From Treponema_C sp050937815 (lineage in GTDB: Bacteria > Spirochaetota > Spirochaetia > Treponematales > Treponemataceae), in contig NZ_JACDIJ010000001.1 in assembly GCF_050937815.1 (NCBI RefSeq), positions 310,001 to 374,000 of the forward strand: DNA of 64,000 nucleotides, read 5' to 3'. Shown piece by piece: positions 56,791-64,000 of the stretch; the stretch's first letter is position 1; every line of letters begins with the position of its first letter. A program made the position numbers and the translations under genes. Below the pieces are notes generated by a model. That model worked only from the letters and a program-made list of their open reading frames with translations. It ran no database searches and was not told the origin of the DNA.

Positions 56791-58140
56791 TTAAAATACA
56801 ATCGGCGGAAACCGGCCGAAAAACAATACCGCATATTTTAATATAATATACAGCACTTGCATTATAGCGCCAAGAGGGGATATAAGAAAAGGGATCAGGA
56901 CGCATAAAACCGCGAATATAAAGCCGGCAATAAAAAATACGGAAGCAAGGGGCGTTACGACAACGGAAGCTATAATGCCGATAGGACTTATTTGACCGAA
57001 CATAAAAGCACCTATAGGAGCGGTAAATATCCATGCGCTCAGGGAGGCTGCGGCGGACGAAACTGCAAAGCGGGGCAATATTCTATGCAAAAAGGGGCTT
57101 ATAAGCGGCGTAAGGATTAAAATACCGGCAACTGCCGCATAAGAAAGCATAAAAGCCGGATTATAAATATCCGCATGTAAAATCGAAGTTTGAATAATAA
57201 AGGCGCCGCATAAACAATCCAGGGCTGCGCTTTTATAGGTGTGTACATATAAAAGGCGGGTTAGCATCATAAGCGTAATACATAAAAAAGCACGTACCAA
57301 AGATGGGGTGGCGCCTGCAAACCAGATAAAAACGCATATGAGGATAACCGATAAAAGGGCGCTCAGTTTTTTTCCGGCAAAAAGGCTTATTAAAGACGAG
57401 GCGGAAATAAAAAGCGACAAATGCATACCCGATAGGGCTAAAATATGAGCCAATCCCGCATTTTTAAAAGCGGCGGCAAGATTTGTATCCGTGTATTCGC
57501 GCGAACCGGACATAAGGGCAAGAACCAAGCCTCCCGCTTCGCCCCAGGCGTACAGCATACGTTTTAAATACAAGCGGCATAAGGCACGCAAGCGTGACAA
57601 GCCGTTTTTCCAGCCGGCAAAGGCCGTTGTTTGTGCAACAAAAGCGGGTGTTTTTTCTTGTTGCAAGTGCCGAAAACCGGAGGCGGCTGTCGCTTCGTCT
57701 ACAGCTTCGTTTTCACTGCCGAAAACCGGAGCGGAACTTTTAAGCACATAACCGGTACACACAAGGCGGGCTCCTTCTTCAACCGGCACGGCGTTTCGGC
57801 TAAGCGAAAACAGCTTGCCCGGATACAGGGCTTCGACCGTTTCGGCAGGGATAAGCAGTTTTATGCGGCCTTGCGCTTCGGCACGCCCGGAAGCCGATTG
57901 TACCGTTTCGGTATTAAACAGCATCGAATAAAAACGCCCCGATGAAGTTTTAACCGGATTTGAAGCAACAAAGCCTTCAACGGCAGTAAGGCTATGCACA
58001 TCAAACAGCGAACGGAATACAAACGGATTTACCGGCTTTACAATACCCGTATATAAAAGAAGGGCAAGAATAAGGGCTGCCGTTTTAAGCGGATGGATTT
58101 TTACAATCGCAGTCTTTACACCCGATTTGAACTCTACCAC
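56791..58140 (-). CDS. comEC: ComEC/Rec2-family competence membrane protein
   Basis: A 449-residue ComEC-type protein with about nine membrane spans. The competence-domain hallmark is NAGLAHILALSGMHLSLFIS (about 226-245), followed by ATPSLVRAFLCITLMMLTRL near 278. The N-terminal soluble domain (about 40-170) resembles the DUF4131 region. It lacks the C-terminal metallo-beta-lactamase-like domain, which is common in shorter homologues. ComEC is the channel for single-stranded DNA in natural transformation. Its start overlaps the HEAT gene by 7 bp. Confidence 0.85.
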   Translation of the reverse strand: MVEFKSGVKTAIVKIHPLKTAALILALLLYTGIVKPVNPFVFRSLFDVHSLTAVEGFVASNPVKTSSGRFYSMLFNTETVQSASGRAEAQGRIKLLIPAETVEALYPGKLFSLSRNAVPVEEGARLVCTGYVLKSSAPVFGSENEAVDEATAASGFRHLQQEKTPAFVAQTTAFAGWKNGLSRLRALCRLYLKRMLYAWGEAGGLVLALMSGSREYTDTNLAAAFKNAGLAHILALSGMHLSLFISASSLISLFAGKKLSALLSVILICVFIWFAGATPSLVRAFLCITLMMLTRLLYVHTYKSAALDCLCGAFIIQTSILHADIYNPAFMLSYAAVAGILILTPLISPFLHRILPRFAVSSAAASLSAWIFTAPIGAFMFGQISPIGIIASVVVTPLASVFFIAGFIFAVLCVLIPFLISPLGAIMQVLYIILKYAVLFFGRFPPIVF

Positions 58141-59342
58141 TTTAATTTACTCAACGCATCTCTTGCCGCCGAAATAACTTCTTCGGGATAATTTTGATAC
58201 GTTGTATAGAGTAAATCGTCAAAGGCTGTTTTATCCCCCAAAAGCTGCAAAGATTGGATAACGGCAAGCACCACCGGCGTACTGACGGGTTTGTGTTCTT
58301 CTTGATTTTTATTCAGCTCTTTAAGATAATTCGACAAATGAGATACCGCTTCAACCGAAGCAAGCCGTGCAAAGGCATAGATAATTTCAATAAATTGATT
58401 ATCGTATAAAAATCCCGCTTTGTATTCCGCACGGGCAGCGCTAAATACGTCGCGCATAAGGGCAGGAGATCTTGTCCACGATACACGGTACAATTCGCGC
58501 ATAGCTTGCATTTTAAGCGCAGTACATTCCGCATCGAAATTTCCGTTTTCTGCGGTTGTATATATAGTTTTAGATAAAGCGTTTTCGGAAATTTCCGCTT
58601 TAAAAAAGTCCGAATTTTGCGGATTGTTTAAAACCAAATCAAGAGCACGCCGTTTTTCCGTCAGCGTTCCGTCGGAAATAAGCATTCGAATTTGTTTATC
58701 ATAGACGCCGGAAAAGTTATCCAAAGCCCGAGCCGCCGCTTCGGATACGGCTTTATCGGGGGAAGCATAACAGGAAAATAAGACGGGAAAAGAAGAAGCT
58801 TGTTTGAATTGCCCCAGGGTTTTTATTGCAGCCGCAAGCGTTTCCCTGTGCGGCGAACCGGCCGAATCGCTTTGAAGCCCGGCAGTCAGCTTAGCGGTAT
58901 AGGCATCGACAAGCTGTACCGTTGCAGCGGAAGGTTTAAAACCCGAATGTACTGCGGCTTCAGTCAGATTTTCCAAAATTTCCTTTTGCAGGGTGAGATT
59001 TTCATTTACGGCGAAGATTTTTTCAAAGAATACGGCCGCATCCTCATCATCCGCTACAGAAATTTTCTTTACGGATTCACATGCTAAGATAATAAAATCC
59101 GGCTCCGAAGACAAAAGCGCATAATTTTCGTGTATAAACTTTAAAGCACAAACGGATACGTCGTTAAACCGCTTATCCGCCGAGTCGATTGTTTTAATTA
59201 TTTTGATTTTTCCGTTTATATTTTCTTTAACAAAATTCTTTTTTATATGTAAAACTTCATCCGCATATGCACACAAGGAGAAAAAAGACAGTATAATGCA
59301 TATGCCGCCTGCGATATTTTTTTTAGGTTTTAAAACATTCAT
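58134..59342 (-). CDS. Secreted HEAT-repeat protein
   Basis: A 402-residue protein with a signal peptide (hydrophobic GICIILSFFSLCAYA, cut near residue 27) and a helical HEAT/ARM-like body. Repeats include SSFPVLFSCYASPDKAVSEA near 183-202 and the C-terminal AFDDLLYTTYQNYPEEVISA. No catalytic motif is seen; it is probably a periplasmic scaffold. The ATG at 59342 is chosen because AGGGAG lies 6 nt upstream. It overlaps comEC by 7 bp. Confidence 0.7.
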   Translation of the reverse strand: MNVLKPKKNIAGGICIILSFFSLCAYADEVLHIKKNFVKENINGKIKIIKTIDSADKRFNDVSVCALKFIHENYALLSSEPDFIILACESVKKISVADDEDAAVFFEKIFAVNENLTLQKEILENLTEAAVHSGFKPSAATVQLVDAYTAKLTAGLQSDSAGSPHRETLAAAIKTLGQFKQASSFPVLFSCYASPDKAVSEAAARALDNFSGVYDKQIRMLISDGTLTEKRRALDLVLNNPQNSDFFKAEISENALSKTIYTTAENGNFDAECTALKMQAMRELYRVSWTRSPALMRDVFSAARAEYKAGFLYDNQFIEIIYAFARLASVEAVSHLSNYLKELNKNQEEHKPVSTPVVLAVIQSLQLLGDKTAFDDLLYTTYQNYPEEVISAARDALSKLKW

Positions 59343-59427
59343 GTACATCTCCCTATTAAAATAAAACAATTATCAGCCCATTAGGTTTCCGTTTGCGGCA
59401 CATTTCCGATAATTTCACAGCATGCGC

Positions 59428-60432
59428 TCATATCAAACTATAATCATGCGGCAAAATTTTATACACGTAGCCCAGAATAGTATTTCTAAACCAAGGCGTG
59501 GTTTGCAGACATTGAAAATGTATATGCGACTCCTCATTATCTTTGTCATATTCGACAAATTTTGAAACTCCGTACATAATTACTCTTTTACCTTCAAGTT
59601 GAAATTGAAGCTTTATTATAATACCGGCTTTTCCCTTCCCTCTTATACGGATAAGAGCACCGTCTTCGGAAATATCTTCAAGAATACATTTAAGTCCCCC
59701 GCTGCGTTCGGGTATTAAACGTTCTTCTTTTTTCCGTGCGCCGAGAAAAAGCAGGGCATGGATAAAACAATCACACCTGACCGACTTGCGTTTTTGCGAA
59801 CGCAACAGAGAATAAGAATGAGCTAAAGACAGGGCGTTTCGGCCGTTAAACAATAAAGCTTTTGTAACTACCGTATCAAAAATATAAAAAGCATCGTCTT
59901 GCCGATGAAAATACACAACCACTTTTTTTCCGACCCATTTTTCACCGGATACGGTCAGTTCGCCGTTTTCCAAAGGTAAAGAAATTATCAACTGACGGCC
60001 GTTTTGCATAACATGAGCATAAAAAACGCCGACGCCTCTGACAAGCAGGCGCAGTTTTTGTCCTTTGGTAATATACCGTGTATCTTTTATCCCTCTTTTA
60101 CTGTTCGGATCCAATTCAAGCTTGGTACGGCACGCATACAATCGATTTAATAAGGACTGTACTTTTTCCGATTTGCTTGTATTGTTTTTTTCCGCTTTCC
60201 TTAAAATAATGCCGATAGTTCTGTCCATTAAAGGAACCGAATCGAAAAAAGCACAAGGATCTTCGGGCTTTACGGCATTAACTACGGACCAAACAGAACG
60301 TATCTCCCCAAAGGTAAAACCGGCATCAAAGCCGGAGGTAAAAAATTTAATACGCGGAGAAAGCAGCACAATAATCCGCATAAAAAAAATGAGCAGCACA
60401 ATACTGACAACAACAATCCCTAGTGTGTACAT
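59428..60432 (-). CDS. PilZ-domain c-di-GMP receptor, membrane-anchored
   Basis: A 334-residue protein with one N-terminal membrane span (about 3-25), a YcgR-like middle domain (about 110-205) and a C-terminal PilZ domain. The c-di-GMP-binding motifs are readable: RSQKRKSVRCD (about 210-220; RxxxR) and EDISEDGALIRIRG (about 251-264; D/NxSxxG). Spirochaete PilZ proteins affect motility and virulence through c-di-GMP. It is a single gene divergent from the CAAX protease gene. Confidence 0.88.
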   Translation of the reverse strand: MYTLGIVVVSIVLLIFFMRIIVLLSPRIKFFTSGFDAGFTFGEIRSVWSVVNAVKPEDPCAFFDSVPLMDRTIGIILRKAEKNNTSKSEKVQSLLNRLYACRTKLELDPNSKRGIKDTRYITKGQKLRLLVRGVGVFYAHVMQNGRQLIISLPLENGELTVSGEKWVGKKVVVYFHRQDDAFYIFDTVVTKALLFNGRNALSLAHSYSLLRSQKRKSVRCDCFIHALLFLGARKKEERLIPERSGGLKCILEDISEDGALIRIRGKGKAGIIIKLQFQLEGKRVIMYGVSKFVEYDKDNEESHIHFQCLQTTPWFRNTILGYVYKILPHDYSLI

Positions 60433-60454
60433 AAAAAGCCTTATAGTATATTAT
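60426..60454 (+). promoter_or_regulatory. Putative CAAX-protease gene promoter, leaderless GTG
   Basis: TGTACA (60426-60431), 17 bp, TATTAT (60449-60454), then 7 nt to the GTG at 60462. No Shine-Dalgarno. A TATAGT at 60442-60447 is an alternative -10 box. Confidence 0.5.
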
Positions 60455-60461
60455 CATACAA

Positions 60462-61187
60462 GTGAAATTTTTTCATCGTGTAAGTATCGAAATTTTAGAA
60501 TATTTTTTAATTATTGCCCTATGTGCAGTTCCTTCTCTTTTTGTATCGGAACGGAAGGAGCCGGCTTCGCTGTTTCCGTCTGCGGATATAATTTTTTTTT
60601 ACGCAACGGCAGCAGTGTTTTTATTATTGCGCAGTAAAAAATCACAGACTTTTAAAGTGCGGCAAAGTGCAGTTTATAAAAAGGGCAAAAAAAAATGCAT
60701 TATGCTTTTTTTACATACCCCGGTTTACGGTTTATTATGTTTTTGTTTGCTCATCGCTTCGGCGTTACTGTGGAATTATATCGCAAAAATCAGCGGACGC
60801 GCAGAGCTTCCTCCCGTTTCCCTACCCCGCACATATACCGAGCGCCTTTTATTTTTTATTTCGGCAATCGTTCTCGCCTCATATGAAGAAATAGTGTTCC
60901 GCTTTTTTTTGCCCGAACGCGGTCTTGCAATTATTCACGATATTGCCCCCGAATCGGAAAAATCAAAATCAGGCTTTGTTTTAAAAGCGGCCGCGGAAAC
61001 TATACCGATTGTTTTATTTGCCCTTGCTCACCGCTATTTGGGGCTTTTTGCCGTAGGCAATGCCCTGTGTGCCGCAATTATCCTGCGTCTTGCCCTGTAT
61101 AAAAAGCTGCACATAACGCTTCTCTGTGCGGTTCACGCCGCCTACAACATAACGATTTTTATCGCATTGAGCTGTATGCGCAGTTGA
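60462..61187 (+). CDS. CPBP-family intramembrane metalloprotease (CAAX/Abi)
   Basis: A 241-residue membrane protein with about six spans and the CPBP motifs: EEIVFRFFLPERG (about 145-157; EExxxR), VLFALAHRYLGLFAV (about 184-198) and CAVHAAYNI (about 225-233; HxxxN). Relatives process prenylated or other peptides, or provide bacteriocin immunity. The GTG start at 60462 follows from the promoter position. It is divergent from the PilZ gene and 40 bp before hicA. Confidence 0.85.
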   Translation: MKFFHRVSIEILEYFLIIALCAVPSLFVSERKEPASLFPSADIIFFYATAAVFLLLRSKKSQTFKVRQSAVYKKGKKKCIMLFLHTPVYGLLCFCLLIASALLWNYIAKISGRAELPPVSLPRTYTERLLFFISAIVLASYEEIVFRFFLPERGLAIIHDIAPESEKSKSGFVLKAAAETIPIVLFALAHRYLGLFAVGNALCAAIILRLALYKKLHITLLCAVHAAYNITIFIALSCMRS

Positions 61188-61227
61188 TTTATCGGGTTAA
61201 CAAGTGTAAAATATCTACGGAAGCTTT

Positions 61228-61410
61228 ATGACGTTTAAAGAGATAGAAAAGAAACTGAAAGCGGACGGCTGGTATTTTGTCGGAGCCAAAGGTTCCCATA
61301 ATCAGTATAGGCATTCTTTAAAAACGGGAAAAGTTACGGTTCCCAATCATAAAGGAGATATACCTATAGGAACCGCATATGCAATCCTAAAGCAAGCGGG
61401 ATTGAAGTAA
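61228..61410 (+). CDS. hicA: HicA toxin (mRNA interferase)
   Basis: A 60-residue HicA with the double-stranded-RNA-binding-like fold. FKEIEKKLKADGWYFVGAKG (about 3-22), the catalytic His in GSHNQYRH (about 22-29) and VPNHKGDIPIGTAYAILKQA (about 38-57) match the family exactly. It cleaves mRNA when not held by HicB, encoded 13 bp downstream. CGGAAG precedes the ATG. It lies outside the cassette array and its base composition is like the core. Confidence 0.95.
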   Translation: MTFKEIEKKLKADGWYFVGAKGSHNQYRHSLKTGKVTVPNHKGDIPIGTAYAILKQAGLK

Positions 61411-61423
61411 AGTGGAGGTTATT

Positions 61424-61828
61424 ATGAAATTGGCATATCCTGCAATTTTTACATTTTGTAAAGAAGATAACAGTTATTCGGTAGAATTTCCGGATTTACC
61501 GGGCTGTGTTTCAGGCGGCTTTTCTTTACTTGAAGCTATGGAAATGGGCATAGATGCGGCATCCGGATGGATATTATCCGAAATTGAAGAAGGCGGTATG
61601 GTACCGGCTGCAACTGATATTAAGGCAGTAAAAACCGAAAATGCCGACAGTTTTGTTAATTTACTTGTTTTGGATATGGATGCATACGGTGAAAAATATT
61701 CCGCCAAGCATATAAATAAAAACGTGTCCATTCCGCAATGGGTCAATGCCCTCGGTGAAAAACATAATGCCGATTTTTCCAAAGTACTGCAAGAAGCTTT
61801 GATTGAAAAATATGCGGTTCCGGTGTAA
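61424..61828 (+). CDS. hicB: HicB antitoxin
   Basis: A 134-residue HicB. The N-terminal RNase-H-like domain contains YSVEFPDLPGCVSGGFSLLE (about 20-39), its hallmark. The C-terminal part (PQWVNALGEKHNADFSKVLQ, about 105-124) is a ribbon-helix-helix-like DNA-binding tail. The ATG at 61424 has GGAGG 6 nt upstream; an in-frame GTG 12 nt earlier lies within that site. It represses the operon and blocks HicA. Confidence 0.95.
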   Translation: MKLAYPAIFTFCKEDNSYSVEFPDLPGCVSGGFSLLEAMEMGIDAASGWILSEIEEGGMVPAATDIKAVKTENADSFVNLLVLDMDAYGEKYSAKHINKNVSIPQWVNALGEKHNADFSKVLQEALIEKYAVPV

Positions 61829-61842
61829 ACAGAATGTATCCC

Positions 61843-62655
61843 CTAATACGGAACTATCGCGATAAAGGCGCCTTTTTCCGCGCGCAGTACCACCCGCTTT
61901 TTGTGCGCAAGATAATCGGCGCGCACCCTGTTGCTTAAGCTGAACGCTTCGTTTTTCCAATCCAAATTATCAAGCGGCCATTCCAAGCCTTCGGAATATA
62001 TTTTATATTCACCGTCTTTTACGGGCACGGGAAAAACCGACATATGTTCGGCACAGCGTTCGGCGGCAAACTTTAGAATCGCGCCCTTGCCGTCGGAAGC
62101 GGGACGCAGGCTGTATACGGCTTGTTCGCGGCAGAGCCATATATCCGGGAAAAAGACGCGCTCGAATTGCTTTACTATGCCGAGTAAGTGGTCTATTCTT
62201 CCGCCGTCGCCTCCGCACAGAATAATCGGCATATTGTGCCCGCCCGCCCCTTCAGCCGCCGAGCCGCTCCCATGAAGTTGTACAGAGGCCGGGACGTTTT
62301 TCCGCGTTTGCACGCTCAAACCGGAATTACGGGGCAAAAGCTCCGAACCCCGCGCTTCAAGCTCTAGACGCTTTGCAAAAGCTTTTTCGAGGGCAAGGAC
62401 GGTGTCGCTTTCGGCTTTGTCGCGCTCGAATATGAGGATTTTATCTTCGGGATAGGCCGATAAAAGGCTTTTATCCGTTAAACTGTCCATATCGCCGACA
62501 ATCAAATCGGGTGTATAACCGAATTCTTCGGCGCAGAGGAGCCCCGAATCGGCTGCAATCACAAAGCCCGGAGTATCGAAATCATGCATAAAACGCTCAA
62601 ACACCGCCTTTTCGGGATGCAGGGCGCCGGTAAAAATCACAATAGGTTTCACCAT
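61843..62655 (-). CDS. Thiamine pyrophosphokinase
   Basis: A 270-residue thiamine pyrophosphokinase, which makes the cofactor TPP from thiamine and ATP. Motifs are VIAADSGLLCAEEFGYTPDL (about 32-51), IVGDMDSLTD (about 52-61), FERDKAESDTVLALEKAF near 77-94 and a CGGDGGRIDHLLGIVKQF block near 146-163 (usually GGxGGRxDH). An extra loop of about 40 residues between these (ELLPRNSGLSVQTRKNVPAS and neighbours) makes it longer than the usual 210-220. The start is the ATG at 62655. Confidence 0.9.
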   Translation of the reverse strand: MVKPIVIFTGALHPEKAVFERFMHDFDTPGFVIAADSGLLCAEEFGYTPDLIVGDMDSLTDKSLLSAYPEDKILIFERDKAESDTVLALEKAFAKRLELEARGSELLPRNSGLSVQTRKNVPASVQLHGSGSAAEGAGGHNMPIILCGGDGGRIDHLLGIVKQFERVFFPDIWLCREQAVYSLRPASDGKGAILKFAAERCAEHMSVFPVPVKDGEYKIYSEGLEWPLDNLDWKNEAFSLSNRVRADYLAHKKRVVLRAEKGAFIAIVPY

Positions 62656-62737
62656 CAAACCGTCCTATAAATCAATCCTATCGCAAGGCCGGCCGAAAAC
62701 TTCGGTTTTTGGTCAGGGCTCTTTTATAAGCGGGCGC

Positions 62738-62766
62738 TTTCACAAGCGGGCATAATAGGATATACT
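62738..62766 (+). promoter_or_regulatory. Promoter of the tRNA nucleotidyltransferase gene, predicted leaderless
   Basis: TTTCAC (62738-62743), 17 bp, TATACT (62761-62766), then 6 nt to the ATG at 62773. No Shine-Dalgarno. Confidence 0.65.
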
Positions 62767-62772
62767 CATTGT

Positions 62773-64000
62773 ATGATAAAAAGCGTATCTGTACCACCCG
62801 TATTACAAAAAATAAACCGCATTTTTTCGGATGCGGGCTTTGAAGCATGGCTTGTCGGAGGGGCCGTGCGCGATATTGTGCGCGGGAAAAAGGCCTCCGA
62901 CTGGGATATAGCAACCGACGCACAGCCCAAACAGGTATGCGCCCTTTTTAAGCGCGTGATTCCCACAGGCATCGAACACGGAACGGTTACCGTCATCTTT
63001 ACGGGACATCATATCGAAGTTACGACATTCAGAACCGAAAAAGGCTATTCCGACGGACGGCACCCCGACGCGGTACAATATGTAAGCGGTATAGAAGAAG
63101 ACTTGGCACGGCGCGACTTTACGATGAACGCAATCGCGGTCTCCTTAAAAGACGGGCACATCTTCGACCCCTTTGACGGTAAAAAAGACATTAAGTCAAA
63201 AACCATCCGCTGCGTGGGAGAGCCTTCACAGCGGTTTAACGAAGACGGCTTGCGCCCGGTACGTGCAATCCGCTTTGCTTCAACATTGAATTTTACAATT
63301 GAAGAAAACACCCTGAGCGCAATTTCCGGTGCCCGCGAAAAAATTGCCGGAGTAAGCCTTGAGCGTTTCCGCGACGAGTTTATAAAAATCCTTTTGTCCG
63401 ATAAGCCTTCATACGGCTTATCCCTGCTTGAACAAACGGGCATTTTAAGCATTTTTATTCCCGAACTTGCATCCTGCCGCGGCGTAAATCAGGCTGACGG
63501 GCGCGGGCATCACCGTTTCGACGTACTCGACCACCTTTTTTATGCCTGCGACCATGCCCTGTCGCGCTCGAAAAAAGAAGACAACCTGCTTACGATACGG
63601 CTTGCCGCCCTTTTTCACGATATAGGAAAGCCGCCCGTTAAAAACGAGGTTACAAAAAACAATATCGGCTGCATTACCTTTTATTCGCACGAAAAAGAAG
63701 GGGCGGCCCTGTGCATCCGTATTTTGGAGCGCTTGCGTTTTCCGTCAAAAACCGTGCGCTATGTAAGTTTTTTGGTTTTGCATCACATGTTTCATTACGA
63801 GTCTTCGTGGACGGATGCCGCCGTCCGCCGTTTTATGGCGCGCATTACGCCTCCTGCCGGTTTGGGAAGCCTTGAGCAGGCTTTAAGCGATTTATTCGAC
63901 TTGAGGATTGCCGATGCTTCCGGTATGACAAACTCGGCACCTCTTTTGCATACGGGAACGTGGAGTGCCGACCTTTTGGAATTAAAGGAGCGTATAGATA
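62773..64000 (+). CDS. CCA tRNA nucleotidyltransferase / poly(A) polymerase family (cut by window edge)
   Basis: The first 409 codons of a class II nucleotidyltransferase; the gene runs past position 64000. WLVGGAVRDIVRGKKASDWD (about 27-46) contains the GGxVRD metal-binding motif and the DxD pair at SDWDIAT. RRDFTMNAIA near 113 and GLRPVRAIRFAS near 157 are the next family blocks. A metal-dependent HD domain (ALFHDIGKP near 278) is inserted later, as in bifunctional CCA enzymes. It adds CCA ends to tRNA or A-tails to RNA. Its -10 box ends 6 nt before the ATG. Confidence 0.93.
   Translation, partial: MIKSVSVPPVLQKINRIFSDAGFEAWLVGGAVRDIVRGKKASDWDIATDAQPKQVCALFKRVIPTGIEHGTVTVIFTGHHIEVTTFRTEKGYSDGRHPDAVQYVSGIEEDLARRDFTMNAIAVSLKDGHIFDPFDGKKDIKSKTIRCVGEPSQRFNEDGLRPVRAIRFASTLNFTIEENTLSAISGAREKIAGVSLERFRDEFIKILLSDKPSYGLSLLEQTGILSIFIPELASCRGVNQADGRGHHRFDVLDHLFYACDHALSRSKKEDNLLTIRLAALFHDIGKPPVKNEVTKNNIGCITFYSHEKEGAALCIRILERLRFPSKTVRYVSFLVLHHMFHYESSWTDAAVRRFMARITPPAGLGSLEQALSDLFDLRIADASGMTNSAPLLHTGTWSADLLELKERID

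Noticed and set aside
62656..62772. Terminator in the gap between the thiamine pyrophosphokinase and nucleotidyltransferase genes
   Set aside because: CCGAA-AAC-TTCGG followed by TTTTT is short, and the two flanking genes diverge, so a terminator is not needed there.
1..64000. tRNA, rRNA or insertion-sequence genes
   Set aside because: No cloverleaf with a GTTCGA-type T-loop, rRNA core sequence or transposase was recognised by reading; a covariance-model scan would be decisive.

Overview
The window looks like chromosomal DNA of a host-associated Treponema. The signs are an LptD/OstA-like protein next to uvrA, an ECF transporter whose membrane subunit resembles the Trep_Strep family, many secreted or membrane proteins of the kind seen in treponemes, a dCache chemoreceptor, a PilZ protein, and integron-type attC sites like those described in Treponema denticola. 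No rRNA, tRNA, CRISPR array or integrase gene was recognised. Both ends of the window cut through genes.

Region 1 (1-16.2 kb) is a carbohydrate-uptake and catabolism locus. A leftward operon of 13 genes runs from an FGGY kinase at 11863 past the left edge. It encodes an amidohydrolase, an M20 peptidase, a NagB-like protein, a triosephosphate-isomerase paralogue, two YjbQ paralogues, a SIS isomerase, an ABC importer, a cytosolic BNR/sialidase-like protein and a DapA/NanA-family aldolase. A divergent DeoR-family regulator and a second sugar ABC importer run rightward. Consensus promoters with TGATTGA operator words precede the leftward operon, the regulator and the second importer, so one regulator probably controls all three.

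Region 2 (16.2-23.1 kb) holds a nitroreductase, lptD and uvrA, all leftward. Region 3 (about 23.2-30.3 kb) is visibly AT-rich accessory DNA. It is a run of small, mostly rightward genes separated by attC-like folded sites, without an integrase (a CALIN-type array). Cargo includes three type II toxin-antitoxin pairs (RHH/PIN, Phd/ParE, AbrB/PIN), a SIR2-like DUF4917 protein that may be an anti-phage effector, and unassigned genes. A 90-bp repeat taken from the uvrA promoter side flanks the first toxin-antitoxin pair.

Region 4 (30.5-37.6 kb) contains a lipoprotein flavo-reductase, a striking 540-bp array of perfect hairpins with a 118-bp tandem duplication, an ECF transporter operon (T, fused AA, S and a secreted protein) and pta. 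Region 5 (37.7-64 kb) is mostly core: a MATE pump, a small ferredoxin, envelope and peptidoglycan genes (M23/LysM, PBP1A, murC), a ParB-like protein with a membrane hairpin, tyrS, yicC, a chemoreceptor, folC, two RluA-family synthases, YggS, ksgA, comEC, a HEAT protein, a PilZ protein, a CAAX protease, hicAB, thiamine pyrophosphokinase and a tRNA nucleotidyltransferase/poly(A) polymerase.

Across the window, at least seven genes have a -35/-10 pair with a 17-bp spacer whose -10 box ends only 6-8 nt before the start codon. This predicts leaderless mRNAs as a regular feature of this genome.
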